Numbered from the stretch's first letter, positions 23,896-33,705 are shown. The stretch is 64,000 nucleotides of DNA from Flavobacterium sp. (GCA_027484725.1 JAIXSK010000014.1:62001-126000); one strand, 5' to 3'. The notes: a model not told the origin generated them from the letters alone. Program-made: numbers and translations.

Positions 23896-25724
23896 TGAAT
23901 AATTTCAGAAAAATAATTCCTTTTATTCTGCCGTATAAAAAGTACGCATACCTGAATATTCTGTTCAATATTTTGTATGCTTTTTTTGGGACACTATCGT
24001 TTTTGGCGCTCATGCCGATGATGGACGTCTTGTTTGGGCAATCCAACAAAATATATACTGAGCCGGTATACACCGGATTGGGCGGGCTCAAAAAATACAT
24101 CGGAGAATATCTGAATTATTATCTGACCATGACCACCGAGCAGCACGGCATTGGCACTACCTTATCAATTTTAGTGGCCGGAATCATCACCATTTTTATG
24201 CTCAAAAATCTTTGTGATTATTTGGCCATGTTTTTCATCACGTTTTTGCGCAACGGAATTCTGCGCGACTTGCGCAATGCGATGTATCAAAAAACCCTTG
24301 ATTTGCCGCTTTCATTCTTTTCAGAAAAGCGCAAAGGCGACACCATATCAAGAATTGCCAGCGATGTAAGCGAAGTACAAGCTTCAATGCTTTCTATTTT
24401 AGAGCTCATTGTCAAAGAACCACTGACGATTATCTTTACGATTATTGCCATGTTTAGCATTAGTGTAAAATTGACTGTGTTTGTGTTTGTGTTTATTCCG
24501 GTTTCGGGTTATATCATTTCATTGATTGGCAAACAACTCAAAAAGAAATCAACGCGCGCACAGCAAGAACAAGGTGTGTTTTTATCCACCATTGAAGAAA
24601 CTTTGGGCGGACTCAAAGTAGTCAAAGGCTACAATGCTGAAGGATATTTCAGCAAGGTTTTTCAAAACTCAACCAACCGCTTTTTTAATTTATCCAACAG
24701 CATTGGCAACCGACAAAATTTGGCTTCACCGATGAGTGAATTCCTCGGAATCATGGTCATTGCCATTTTGCTTTGGTACGGCGGACATATGGTTTTGATT
24801 GAAAAAACACTCAAAGGGGCTGCTTTTATTACCTATATGGGATTGGCCTATAACATTCTTACTCCGGCCAAAGCCATATCAAAAGCGTCGTATGGCGTTA
24901 AAAAAGGAAATGCTGCTGCAGAACGCGTCTTGGAAATTCTGGACCAACCCAACCCAATTACCAGTAAAGAAAACGCAGTGGAGAAAACTTCATTTGATTC
25001 TGATATTCAATTGACGAATGTTGGTTTTAAATATGCCGATGATTGGGTGTTGAAAGATTTTTCGCTACAAGTAAAAAAAGGGCAAACCGTGGCGCTGGTA
25101 GGACAATCAGGCAGCGGAAAAAGCACCATTGCCAATTTACTGACCCGCTTTTACGATGTAAACAAAGGTGCGATTGCCATTGACGGAACCGATATTCGCG
25201 ATTTAGATTTACAGGCATTGCGCCATTTGATTGGTTTGGTTACCCAAGACAGTATTTTGTTTAACGATACCATCAAAGCCAATATATCACTCGGAAAACT
25301 TGACGCCAGCGATGAGGAAATCATTGAAGCGCTCAAAGTAGCCAACGCCTACGAATTTGTCCAAGATTTACCGCAAGGCATTTATACCAATATTGGCGAC
25401 AGCGGAAACAAACTCTCAGGCGGACAAAAACAACGTTTGAGTATTGCTCGTGCCGTGCTTAAAAATCCGCCCATCATGATTCTGGATGAAGCAACTTCTG
25501 CACTTGATACCGAAAGTGAAAAATTGGTTCAATTGGCATTAGAGAATATGATGCAACACCGCACTTCAATTGTCATTGCGCACAGGCTATCAACCATTCA
25601 AAAAGCGGATGTAATTGTCGTAATGCAAAAAGGAGAAATTGTCGAACAAGGCAACCACGAAGAACTCATGGCCAAAGGCGGCACCTACCACAAACTCGTG
25701 ACCATGCAATCTTTTGAAAGTTAA
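23895..25724 (+). CDS. ABC exporter, MsbA/multidrug type (fused TMD-NBD)
   Basis: A 609-residue half-transporter. The N-terminal ~340 residues hold six hydrophobic segments of an exporter-type ABC membrane domain. The nucleotide-binding domain has Walker A GQSGSGKST (about residue 402), a Q-loop in VTQDSILF, the signature LSGGQKQR (about 506), Walker B IMILDEATSALD (about 527) and the H-loop IAHRLSTI. It should work as a homodimer that flips a lipid or lipid-linked substrate across the inner membrane. MsbA-like lipid A transport is the usual annotation, but substrate assignment is uncertain. Its start overlaps the mutase stop by one base. Its stop lies 1 nt from the stop of the convergent lipoprotein gene. 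Confidence 0.93.
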   Translation: MNNFRKIIPFILPYKKYAYLNILFNILYAFFGTLSFLALMPMMDVLFGQSNKIYTEPVYTGLGGLKKYIGEYLNYYLTMTTEQHGIGTTLSILVAGIITIFMLKNLCDYLAMFFITFLRNGILRDLRNAMYQKTLDLPLSFFSEKRKGDTISRIASDVSEVQASMLSILELIVKEPLTIIFTIIAMFSISVKLTVFVFVFIPVSGYIISLIGKQLKKKSTRAQQEQGVFLSTIEETLGGLKVVKGYNAEGYFSKVFQNSTNRFFNLSNSIGNRQNLASPMSEFLGIMVIAILLWYGGHMVLIEKTLKGAAFITYMGLAYNILTPAKAISKASYGVKKGNAAAERVLEILDQPNPITSKENAVEKTSFDSDIQLTNVGFKYADDWVLKDFSLQVKKGQTVALVGQSGSGKSTIANLLTRFYDVNKGAIAIDGTDIRDLDLQALRHLIGLVTQDSILFNDTIKANISLGKLDASDEEIIEALKVANAYEFVQDLPQGIYTNIGDSGNKLSGGQKQRLSIARAVLKNPPIMILDEATSALDTESEKLVQLALENMMQHRTSIVIAHRLSTIQKADVIVVMQKGEIVEQGNHEELMAKGGTYHKLVTMQSFES

Positions 25725-25725
25725 A

Positions 25726-26445
25726 CTATCGGGTTAACTCAAACTCTTGAGGTTTCCAATCTTTTGATGTTAAATCAAGAAAGAAATAATGGGTGCGATC
25801 ATCTTTTCCGAATGCGCCGTCTTTGTTGGTGTCATCAATGGTTCTGAAATACAAACGATTTTGTGCATCGATGACATTCCAGTCAATCACTTCTTGAAAA
25901 TCAGCTGAAATTTTGGTAAAGTGACTTCCTGAAATATCGCTTAAATACAAGGTTTGAATATCGTTGACATCAATATTGTTGTCTTTATTAGTATCAGCAT
26001 CAGCCAGCAAATACACCAAGGTTTGTTGTTTGGTTTTATCAGCCAATGTTTTCAAATACGTAACAGATTGAATCAAAACCGGTTGATTAGTGAGTACATG
26101 CAAAGAATCTGATTGAAAAGCTTGAAACTTGAGGTTGCGCAAATAGCCGGTGATTTCGTTTTCACTGTAATTGGATATTTTTGAACTCAGTCTTCCGGTA
26201 GCACTTTCATAGCTGGTTTTGCTGCGCTCTGAAGGATTTACCTCACCAATCGGAAACAACAAATATCGTGTTCCTTGCAAGTGAATCGGCAAATCGGCTA
26301 TTTCTACTTTGGTTGTATCAGCTTTTGGCTTTTCAGCCACTTTTGAAGGTGCTTCATAACTTACTTTCGGTTTTTCGGTTTCTTTTTTATTACAGCTCAG
26401 AAACACAAAAACGAACATCAAACCAATATTTAAAACAACTTTCAT
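25726..26445 (-). CDS. Lipoprotein with two EF-hand/dockerin-like calcium loops
   Basis: A 239-residue protein. The signal ends in the lipobox-like FLSC, giving an expected lipidated Cys at residue 18. A Lys/Pro-rich linker follows. Two loops have the DxNxDxxIxxxD pattern of EF-hand or dockerin calcium sites: DTNKDNNIDVND and DTNKDGAFGKDD, about 60 residues apart. Between them lies a beta-rich stretch. I do not recognise a named family. It follows the TonB-dependent receptor gene by 33 nt; a possible minus-strand -7 box (TACTTTTG, 26469-26462) lies in that gap, so it may be read both from the operon and from its own promoter. Confidence 0.78.
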   Translation of the reverse strand: MKVVLNIGLMFVFVFLSCNKKETEKPKVSYEAPSKVAEKPKADTTKVEIADLPIHLQGTRYLLFPIGEVNPSERSKTSYESATGRLSSKISNYSENEITGYLRNLKFQAFQSDSLHVLTNQPVLIQSVTYLKTLADKTKQQTLVYLLADADTNKDNNIDVNDIQTLYLSDISGSHFTKISADFQEVIDWNVIDAQNRLYFRTIDDTNKDGAFGKDDRTHYFFLDLTSKDWKPQEFELTR

Positions 26446-26478
26446 AACAGACTATTTAATTCAAAAGTAGCAAATAAA

Positions 26479-28962
26479 CTACAATTTGGCCGATATTTTG
26501 AAATTGAAAACCCGCGTGGTCAAGTAATTCGGAATTCCGTATTGACTTTTGGTATATACATCGCGTACCCAAGTATTGGTAATCGCGTTTTGGTTGTTGA
26601 ACATATTGAAAATCTCAAAACCAATAGACAAATCATTGAACTTTCTGAGCCAGTGTTTTTCAGGTCGCAGAGCGTTTTTCTCAGTAAAAACATAAGAGAA
26701 ACCAACATCGACACGACGATAATCGCGCAAACGGGATTGAAACTGATACGGATCAGCATAAGAGGGAGAACCACCCGGCAATCCGGTGTTGTAAACTAAA
26801 TTCAAATAAATTTTCACACTCGGAAGATTGGGCATATAGTCTTGAAACAAGGCAGCAAATTTAAATCGCTGATCAGTTGGTCTAGCAATATCGCCTCTGT
26901 TGTCTTGGTTTTCTTTGGTTTTCATATAACTGAAACTAAACCAAGATTCAGTGCCTGGAACAAATTCTCCGTTCAAGCGAACATCTAAACCTTGCGCAAA
27001 AGCCGTTGCATTGTTGTTGGCCGCATACCGAATACGAACGTTGTCTATGGTATACGGATTCACATCCGTCAGACCTTTGTAATAAGCTTCGGTAACCATT
27101 TTAAAAGGTCGGCCCCACATTTGAAAACTATAGTCGTTACCTAAAACAATATGATAGGATGCTTGTGCTTTTACATCGGGTAAAACGGTACCTGCTTCAT
27201 TGCGCAATTCTCTGTAAAAGGGTGGTTGATAATACAATCCGCCGGAGATTCTAAAAAGCATATCTTTTTCCCAGTCAGGCTTGAGCGCAAACTGTGCTCG
27301 TGGGCTAAGCACCACTTGACTTTTACCGTTGATGTCCTCCCCGCTCACTTGCCATTGATGCAGGCGCAAACCGGCATTATACCAAACTTGGTGGTTCCCG
27401 ATATTTCCTTTCATGCTCCATTGCCCGTAACCCGACAAACGGTTGATGACTGCAAAGTTTTTGGCTCGCACATTTTTATACGGAACCAGCGGACCAGTGT
27501 ATATGTTGTTCGGATTTCCGGTATCAGGAAAATTTGCTCTTGGCGGTAAAATGGGTGGGTTTAATGAAAATCCTGCCGAATCAATGACCTCCCATTCAAT
27601 CAAACGATCGCGGATGTCTTCGCGGGTATATTTAAAACCCCATTCTACTTGATGTTTCTTTTTGATGTCGTGAAAACCTTTTACTTCGGCATTGACAATG
27701 AGCGCATCTAAATCGTTTCGGGCGTGATTGAGTTGGGTTCCAATGGCACGACTATACACCACATCGCCAAAAGTTTCAGAACCTAAATTGCCATCAACTT
27801 GCCCCAAGGCATATTGGGCAAAAATGTCAAAATATTCTTGTTCTTGTGTGTGGTAAGCCGACCCTATAAACTTAAGGGTAAAACTGTCATTCACATTAAA
27901 AGTTGCTTTGTAGGCTCCGAATAAAGTTTGGAATTTATCTTTTTCTTGTCCTTCATAAAAGACTTGTAGCGCAATTGGTTCAGCAATAGTACCGAAATTG
28001 GTTTGGCGGGTAAGCGGTTGATAATTGTATTTGTTTTGTGAAATATTACCTAAAAAACTGTGCTGCCAACGCGTGTTGGGCGTATAGGTAACATAGGTTT
28101 GCACATCGGCAAAAGTAGGCCTGAAATTGGTTTGCGTTTCTTGACTTTTGACCAGCAAACTGTTGTCTCGATAGCGCACCCCGGTAATGGCAGTCCATTT
28201 TTGATTTTTTGAAACCAAATCAACCGAAGCAGCGCCTCCTAAATAGCTTGCATCAAATGTAGCCCCAAATTGGGTGGGACGACGGTAGGTAATATCTAAA
28301 ACTGAAGATAATTTATCCCCGTATTTGGCTTGGAATCCTCCGGCAGAAAAATCGACATTCTGAATCAAATCAGTATTGGTGAAACTCAAGCCCTCTTGCT
28401 GCCCCGAACGAATCAAAAAAGGTCGATACACTTCAATTTCATTCACATAGACTAAGTTTTCGTCATAATTGCCGCCGCGAACAGCATATTGGGTGCTGAG
28501 CTCATTGTTAGAACTCACACCCGGCAATGATTTGAGCAAATTTTCAACACCTGCATTGGCTCCGGGAATTTTGCGAATTACTTGCGGTTCAAGTGTTGTT
28601 ATACCTTGTACACGTTTGCGATTTTTGGCAGTAATCACTACCTCACCCATTTGCTCTGCTTTGTCATTCATCACTAAGTGAAACTCATAATCTTCGTTGG
28701 GTTTCAGTTGAATGGTTGCTGTTGTTCTTTTAAGTGAAACATGCGTAAAAACCACTTGGATTTTCTTTCCGGCCGGAACCGTGAGCTGGTAATAACCGTT
28801 GGCATTGGTTTGGGTGCTTTTGCCTTCAGCAGAAACGTTGACTTGTTCTACCGGTTGATTGTTTTCATTGAGAATGATTCCTTTCACACGAGCTGTTTGC
28901 GCATGAGCAGCTGCGCTTAGCAACAACAGACAAAAAAATAATCGCGATATATATGTTTTCAA
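26479..28962 (-). CDS. TonB-dependent outer-membrane receptor
   Basis: An 827-residue protein. After a signal peptide ending at AHAQ comes a carboxypeptidase-regulatory-like domain (VKGIILNENNQPVEQVNVSA, about 24-110), then the plug with its VVITAKNRKRVQGI segment and IPGANAGVENLLKSLPGV, and a long beta-barrel that ends in an aromatic-rich strand (RVFNFKISAKL). Such receptors import large ligands with energy from TonB/ExbBD. There is no SusD partner next to it, so it is not a typical polysaccharide-utilisation SusC; a metal-chelate or peptide ligand is possible but unproven. It lies 6 nt downstream of the M23 peptidase gene and is clearly co-transcribed with it. Confidence 0.92.
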   Translation of the reverse strand: MKTYISRLFFCLLLLSAAAHAQTARVKGIILNENNQPVEQVNVSAEGKSTQTNANGYYQLTVPAGKKIQVVFTHVSLKRTTATIQLKPNEDYEFHLVMNDKAEQMGEVVITAKNRKRVQGITTLEPQVIRKIPGANAGVENLLKSLPGVSSNNELSTQYAVRGGNYDENLVYVNEIEVYRPFLIRSGQQEGLSFTNTDLIQNVDFSAGGFQAKYGDKLSSVLDITYRRPTQFGATFDASYLGGAASVDLVSKNQKWTAITGVRYRDNSLLVKSQETQTNFRPTFADVQTYVTYTPNTRWQHSFLGNISQNKYNYQPLTRQTNFGTIAEPIALQVFYEGQEKDKFQTLFGAYKATFNVNDSFTLKFIGSAYHTQEQEYFDIFAQYALGQVDGNLGSETFGDVVYSRAIGTQLNHARNDLDALIVNAEVKGFHDIKKKHQVEWGFKYTREDIRDRLIEWEVIDSAGFSLNPPILPPRANFPDTGNPNNIYTGPLVPYKNVRAKNFAVINRLSGYGQWSMKGNIGNHQVWYNAGLRLHQWQVSGEDINGKSQVVLSPRAQFALKPDWEKDMLFRISGGLYYQPPFYRELRNEAGTVLPDVKAQASYHIVLGNDYSFQMWGRPFKMVTEAYYKGLTDVNPYTIDNVRIRYAANNNATAFAQGLDVRLNGEFVPGTESWFSFSYMKTKENQDNRGDIARPTDQRFKFAALFQDYMPNLPSVKIYLNLVYNTGLPGGSPSYADPYQFQSRLRDYRRVDVGFSYVFTEKNALRPEKHWLRKFNDLSIGFEIFNMFNNQNAITNTWVRDVYTKSQYGIPNYLTTRVFNFKISAKL

Positions 28963-28968
28963 AAGAAG

Positions 28969-30660
28969 CTATTTAGTTTTTTTATTTCTGAAAAATGTCG
29001 TCTCAAAGATAGCAGAATTCCCGAGATTATCTGAAACGATTACTTTTAATCGGTTCGCTCCATCGATGAGCTCGTCATCATTGATTTCATAGGTAATTCG
29101 GTCTGATTTGTTGTCATATTCGAACAAAACCCAATGATCATTGATATAGCCATTGTAGCTTTTTATACCCGAAAAATCATCGTCAATTTTAAGTGAAATT
29201 TGCTTCTGATCATCGATTTTTTTGAGTGACTTGGCATTGATCAACGTTATTTTGGGCGCTATCGTATCCGTAGCCAAAGTAAATTGACCCAAATTTTTAG
29301 TGTAGGCTGTAAAAGTATTTCCGAAACATTTGGTTGCGTTGAAGATTTTTCGGTTGCCTTTAAGCGACGCCACAAATGTTTTGTCTTTGTTGACCACTGT
29401 AGAATCGGTAATGCTTACTTTAAAATTACTGTGCACCGGAACCGATTCATCATGAACAGTCATGATTTTGTTTTGCACTGAAAATTTAAGATAAAAATCA
29501 TCGTAAAAAGTTTTGGCCGGAAAAAAGACTTCCATGCCCTCTTTTGCATAGACATTGTCTGTATTGGCTTTTAAAAAATAAGGAGTTTTTTCAGGAATAT
29601 CTTTGATGACTATTTGCTGCTGGGCAAAATCAATCGGAATAAAAACAGACACTTGATTTTGGTTAAAATCTGAAACCTGAATTTTATAGATTTGCGAATA
29701 ACCCTCTTGAACAGATACTATTCCGTTTTGTGCATCTGACTTAATGATGCTCAATGCAAACGGGTTTTTCATAAACAATTTTTGATAGCGCTGCTTGGTT
29801 TTTTTGAACCTTGGAAAATCAATCAGCGCATTCACATATCGGCCTTCATCAAACGACAATTGACTAAACTCATAGCCAAAAGACAAGCTTCCGTTGTTGA
29901 ATGCCTGAACCTTAAAAACGCCATTGTTGTTGTAAGAAACATTGTCATAATCTGAACAAATAAGTCCAAAACCTATCTTTCCTTGCGCATCAATTTTCTC
30001 GGCAATGTAGTTGCCGTCATCTTGTTGCGATAGGTTGACCATGACCGGTTTTTGAGATTCATTGGCCATGCTGCCCTCGGTTATTGGGTATACCATTAAA
30101 CCAGAAATAATCGGTTTTTTGGTATCGGGCAAAGATGTTTGAAATCCAAAATACAACGGATTGATGATTTTTTCTGATTTGGTGTCTCGGAACTCAAAAT
30201 GCAAGTGCGGCCCTTCAGAGCCGCCGGTGTTTCCTGAAAGCGCAATCGTATCGCCTTTCTTGACCGGTAAATCATCAGGAGCCGGAAAAATCTCTACTTC
30301 AAAAGATTCGTTTTTGTACTGCTCAGCCCGAATGAATTGTTCAATTTTTCCGTAGCCTTTTTGCAAATGACCGTAAACGGTTGTGTAACCATTGGGATGA
30401 TTAATGTAAATGGCTTTACCGTAACCAAACGGCGAAATTTTAATCCGAGAAACATAACCGTCAGCGGTAGCATAGACCGGAAAACCTTCTTTTTGTTGGG
30501 TTCTGAAATCAAATCCGGTATGAAAATGATTCGAGCGCAACTCACCAAAATTGCCCGCCAATTGCATGGGTAAATCCAACGGCGGTCTAAAATAATCATG
30601 AGGATAATTCTGTGCAAAAACAGGCGTGTAAAAAATCAAAAGTGCAAATAAATATTTCAT
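28969..30660 (-). CDS. M23-family metallopeptidase with long C-terminal extension
   Basis: A 563-residue protein with a signal peptide (FALLIFYTPVFAQ). The M23/LytM domain is N-terminal: HFHTGFDFRTQ carries the first zinc His and Asp, and GPHLHFEFRD the HxH pair, so the catalytic set is complete. After residue ~175 come about 380 residues of beta-rich sequence, which read as Ig-like modules (for example KITLINAKSLKKI and RLKVIVSDNLGNSA). Such enzymes cut peptidoglycan cross-links or act as regulators of other hydrolases. It is the first gene of a unit with the TonB-dependent receptor and EF-hand lipoprotein. Confidence 0.9.
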   Translation of the reverse strand: MKYLFALLIFYTPVFAQNYPHDYFRPPLDLPMQLAGNFGELRSNHFHTGFDFRTQQKEGFPVYATADGYVSRIKISPFGYGKAIYINHPNGYTTVYGHLQKGYGKIEQFIRAEQYKNESFEVEIFPAPDDLPVKKGDTIALSGNTGGSEGPHLHFEFRDTKSEKIINPLYFGFQTSLPDTKKPIISGLMVYPITEGSMANESQKPVMVNLSQQDDGNYIAEKIDAQGKIGFGLICSDYDNVSYNNNGVFKVQAFNNGSLSFGYEFSQLSFDEGRYVNALIDFPRFKKTKQRYQKLFMKNPFALSIIKSDAQNGIVSVQEGYSQIYKIQVSDFNQNQVSVFIPIDFAQQQIVIKDIPEKTPYFLKANTDNVYAKEGMEVFFPAKTFYDDFYLKFSVQNKIMTVHDESVPVHSNFKVSITDSTVVNKDKTFVASLKGNRKIFNATKCFGNTFTAYTKNLGQFTLATDTIAPKITLINAKSLKKIDDQKQISLKIDDDFSGIKSYNGYINDHWVLFEYDNKSDRITYEINDDELIDGANRLKVIVSDNLGNSAIFETTFFRNKKTK

Positions 30661-30791
30661 AAAATAAAGCTTTGGGCTAAGTTAGAAAAAATACACAAAC
30701 ACATCTGTATTTTAGCATTTGAGCTAACAACTTAACAAACAAAGATTTATCAAGGTCAAAAATAGTTCGTGGTAAAATTTTGTACAAAGTG

Positions 30792-30822
30792 TTGGTATAA
30801 TTCAATCGGAATCTTAACTTTG
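30792..30822 (+). promoter_or_regulatory. Promoter of the zapB-like/zapA unit
   Basis: TTG at 30792-30794, 20-nt spacer, TAACTTTG at 30815-30822. The transcript would start within ~10 nt, giving a leader of about 20-25 nt before ATG 30852. Confidence 0.7.
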
Positions 30823-30851
30823 TTCAGATTAGTAATGAACCGTCGTTTAAC

Positions 30852-31142
30852 ATGAGTGAGATTGTAGAAATCATTGATAATCTTGAGCATAAGCTACAAA
30901 AGTTGTTGTCAAAAATGGACCAACTAGAGCAGCAGTCCGTTCGGTTAAAGCATGAACTTGAAAAAACTCAAGGCATCGTTGAGAAACAATCGCAAGAAAT
31001 GAACGCACTCAAACAAAAGTGCGAATCGTTGAAAATGGCCAATTCATTACTGGGCAGTGAAGAAAACAAACGAGATACTAAACTGAAGATAAATTCATTG
31101 ATTCGAGAAATCGATTACTGCATAGCCCAATTGGCAGATTAA
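30852..31142 (+). CDS. Coiled-coil protein, ZapB-like
   Basis: A 96-residue protein that is almost entirely heptad-patterned coiled coil (IIDNLEHKLQKLLSKMDQLE through MNALKQKCESLKMANSLLG), with no membrane segment. Size, composition and place directly upstream of zapA fit a ZapB-like partner that links the FtsZ ring, as ZapB does with ZapA in Enterobacteria. Sequence identity to ZapB cannot be claimed for so simple a sequence. The stop is 4 nt before the zapA start and the pair shares one promoter. Confidence 0.7.
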   Translation: MSEIVEIIDNLEHKLQKLLSKMDQLEQQSVRLKHELEKTQGIVEKQSQEMNALKQKCESLKMANSLLGSEENKRDTKLKINSLIREIDYCIAQLAD

Positions 31143-31146
31143 TTTT

Positions 31147-31449
31147 ATGGAAAACAAACTTAAAATCAAACTATCGATAGCCGATCGCGTTTACCCGCTG
31201 ACGGTAGAACTCTCGCAAGAAGAAGGCTTGCGAAGTGCTTCTAAAAAAATCGATTTGATGATTAAACAGTTTGAAGAAAATTACGCCGTACGTGATAAAC
31301 AGGATGTTTTAGCCATGTGTGCCTTGCAGTTCGCCTCTCAGTTAGAGCAAAAATTGATGGAAAATTCCATAGACGGAACACAAGCCATGGATCGAATCAA
31401 AAGTTTAAACGAACGCTTAGATCAATATCTCGCCAAAGGAAGCGAATAA
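31147..31449 (+). CDS. zapA: Cell division protein ZapA
   Basis: A 100-residue protein. The N-terminal globular part (KLKIKLSIADRVYPLTVELS, then GLRSASKKIDLMIKQFEENY) and the following QDVLAMCALQFASQL helix are diagnostic of ZapA, and a short coiled coil closes the protein. ZapA bundles FtsZ filaments at mid-cell as a tetramer. It is co-transcribed with the coiled-coil gene before it; the 6S-type RNA follows, the same zapA/6S order long known from Proteobacteria. Confidence 0.92.
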   Translation: MENKLKIKLSIADRVYPLTVELSQEEGLRSASKKIDLMIKQFEENYAVRDKQDVLAMCALQFASQLEQKLMENSIDGTQAMDRIKSLNERLDQYLAKGSE

Positions 31450-31489
31450 AAGCGACCGCATAAAATACGTTCATAGACACAGACTAAAA

Positions 31490-31657
31490 ATACTGCCTAC
31501 ATTAGTTCATATTTGATAAACTCAACGCTAACAAATTCAAATGAGCGAATCGTTGCTACTAGGGTAAGCCTTGCACAGACTCGGAAACCTGAACAGCAAG
31601 TTAGCTCAAAACTTGTCTATACGAGTTTATACAATCACCTAATGTAGGCTTTTTTTA
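31490..31657 (+). ncRNA. ssrS: 6S RNA (Flavobacteria type)
   Basis: The 231-nt gap between zapA and rny holds a rod-like RNA. The closing stem is an 11-bp perfect pairing, GCCTACATTAG (31495-31505) with CTAATGTAGGC (31639-31649), followed by a T7 run. A second 8-bp stem, ATAAACTC (31516-31523) with GAGTTTAT (31623-31630), leaves a large central region. This outline, and the zapA neighbourhood, fit 6S RNA, which binds the housekeeping RNA polymerase and mimics an open promoter. No clean TAnnTTTG box was found upstream, so it may be processed from the zapA transcript. The gene assignment rests on structure and synteny; a covariance-model search was not possible. Confidence 0.72.
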
Positions 31658-31680
31658 TATAATTAATTATTAACTAACTA

Positions 31681-33243
31681 ATGGATATTTTAACTATACT
31701 AATCTCCGGTATTGCCGGAATTGGCGGTGGTTTCGGGGTTGCCAAAGTGCTCGAAAAGAAAAACGTCTCGAACCTGATCAAAAACGCCAAAAAAGAAGCG
31801 GCTTCTATTTTAAAAGACGCTACACAAGAAGCAGAAAACATCAAGAAAGATAAAATGCTTCAGGCCAAAGAGAAGTTCATTGAACTCAAAGCCGAACACG
31901 AACAAGTAATTTTGGCGCGTGACAAAAAAATGGCTGAAGCCGAAAAACGTACACGCGACAAAGAGTCGTTGGTTTCAAATGAATTGTCAAAAACCAAAAA
32001 ACTAAATGACGAATTAGAAGCCAAAATCAAAGACCACCAAACCAAAATCGAAATTCTTGAGAAAAAACAACAAGAAGTTGACCGCATGCACAAAAGTCAA
32101 CTCAATCAGTTGGAAGTTATCTCAGGTTTGTCGGCTGAGGAGGCTAAAGAGCAACTGATGGAAGGTCTTAAAACTGAGGCCAAAGCAGGCGCGATGGCTT
32201 ATATTCAAGACACGCTTGAAGAGGCTAAGCTAACAGCACAACAAGAAGCCAAAAAAGTCATCATCAACACCATTCAACGAGTGGGAACCGAAGAAGCCGT
32301 TGAAAACTGCGTTTCAGTGTTTAACATTGAATCAGACGATGTAAAAGGCAGAATCATTGGCCGTGAAGGGCGAAACATTCGCGCCTTAGAAGCAGCAACC
32401 GGTGTTGAAATTATTGTAGACGATACTCCTGAAGCAATCATCTTGTCTTGTTTTGATCCGGTGCGCAGAGAAATCGCCCGCCTTTCTTTACACAAACTAG
32501 TTACGGATGGTCGTATCCACCCGGCTAGAATTGAAGAAGTAGTGGCCAAAACTGCCAAACAAATTGAGGAAGAAATTGCTGAAGTAGGTAAACGTACCGT
32601 TATTGATTTGGGTATTCACGGCTTGCATCCAGAACTCATCAAAGTAGTCGGAAGAATGAAATACCGTTCATCGTACGGCCAGAACTTATTGCAACACTCG
32701 CGTGAAGTATCTAAACTTTGCGGCATCATGGCAGCTGAATTAGGACTCAATGTAAAATTGGCCAAACGCGCCGGTTTGTTACACGATATCGGAAAAGTGC
32801 CGGATACTGAAAGTGATCTTCCACATGCCTTGTTGGGGATGCAATGGGCCGAAAAATATGGCGAAAAAGAAGAAGTTTGCAACGCCATTGGAGCCCACCA
32901 CGATGAGATTGAAATGAAATCATTACTCTCACCTATTGTTCAGGTATGTGATGCGATTTCGGGGGCGCGTCCGGGTGCACGAAGACAAGTATTGGATTCG
33001 TATATTCAACGTCTCAAAGACTTAGAACAAGTTGCTTATGGTTTTGGCGGTGTTAAAAATGCCTATGCAATTCAAGCAGGACGCGAATTGCGTGTGATTG
33101 TTGAGAGCGAAAAAGTAAACGATGATCGTGCAGCTGAACTTTCATTTGAAATTTCTCAGAAAATCCAAACCGAGATGACTTATCCGGGACAAGTAAAAAT
33201 TACTGTTATTCGAGAAACGCGTGCGGTCAATATTGCCAAGTAA
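31681..33243 (+). CDS. rny: Ribonuclease Y
   Basis: A 520-residue protein. An N-terminal membrane anchor ([19 protein letters not shown]) is followed by a long coiled coil (about 30-165). The KH domain has the RNA-binding loop [19 protein letters not shown]. The HD domain has the metal site at LLHDIGK (about residue 368) and [11 protein letters not shown]. RNase Y is a membrane-attached endoribonuclease that starts mRNA decay. All parts are intact and the length is usual for the family. It follows the 6S RNA; a bidirectional terminator separates it from the response-regulator gene. Confidence 0.96.
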   Translation: MDILTILISGIAGIGGGFGVAKVLEKKNVSNLIKNAKKEAASILKDATQEAENIKKDKMLQAKEKFIELKAEHEQVILARDKKMAEAEKRTRDKESLVSNELSKTKKLNDELEAKIKDHQTKIEILEKKQQEVDRMHKSQLNQLEVISGLSAEEAKEQLMEGLKTEAKAGAMAYIQDTLEEAKLTAQQEAKKVIINTIQRVGTEEAVENCVSVFNIESDDVKGRIIGREGRNIRALEAATGVEIIVDDTPEAIILSCFDPVRREIARLSLHKLVTDGRIHPARIEEVVAKTAKQIEEEIAEVGKRTVIDLGIHGLHPELIKVVGRMKYRSSYGQNLLQHSREVSKLCGIMAAELGLNVKLAKRAGLLHDIGKVPDTESDLPHALLGMQWAEKYGEKEEVCNAIGAHHDEIEMKSLLSPIVQVCDAISGARPGARRQVLDSYIQRLKDLEQVAYGFGGVKNAYAIQAGRELRVIVESEKVNDDRAAELSFEISQKIQTEMTYPGQVKITVIRETRAVNIAK

Positions 33244-33263
33244 TTTTTTTAAACTTGAATCAT

Positions 33264-33297
33264 AAAAAAAGCACTCCTTTTGAGAGTGCTTTTTTAT
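33264..33297. terminator. Bidirectional terminator between rny and the response regulator
   Basis: AAAAAAAGCACTC and GAGTGCTTTTTT pair across a 6-nt loop, with A and T tracts on both sides. Confidence 0.88.
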
Positions 33298-33705
33298 TTA
33301 GAATATTTTCTTGAGATCATCTAAAGTCATTGGTTTAAAAAAATAATCTTTGATCTGATCTTGATAATCTTTCGCCTTATTTAAATCTGAAACACTGTTA
33401 GAAGAACTCACCAAATATATAATGGTTTGCCCGGTGGCTGTTGCATTGGTGGTGCGTGTTTTTCTAAATTCATCCAGAAACTGCCATCCATCCATAATGG
33501 GCATGTTGATATCGAGCAAAATCAAATCGGGCATATTGACTCCTAGATTGATTTTTTCGCGAATTTTTTCAATCGCTTCCAGACCATTGAGATAAAAACT
33601 CGGAGTTACGTTGATGTTATTCTTAGAGAACAACTTTTGAATGATGAAATGAAATACTTTATCATCATCAACTACAAAAACGTCTTTATAAGTATTATTG
33701 CTCAT
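33298..33705 (-). CDS. Single-domain response regulator (CheY-like)
   Basis: A 135-residue protein from ATG 33705 (MSNNTYKDVFVVDDD). It is a receiver domain only: acidic pocket DDD at 13-15, phospho-acceptor Asp 65 in LLDINMPIMDGW, the conserved Ser in YLVSSS (about 100-101) and Lys 124 in FFKPM. With no output domain it must act by protein contact, as in phosphorelays or on another kinase. The start lies 11 nt inside the histidine kinase gene (ATGAGCAATAA), so the two are translationally coupled and presumably cognate. Confidence 0.92.
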   Translation of the reverse strand: MSNNTYKDVFVVDDDKVFHFIIQKLFSKNNINVTPSFYLNGLEAIEKIREKINLGVNMPDLILLDINMPIMDGWQFLDEFRKTRTTNATATGQTIIYLVSSSNSVSDLNKAKDYQDQIKDYFFKPMTLDDLKKIF

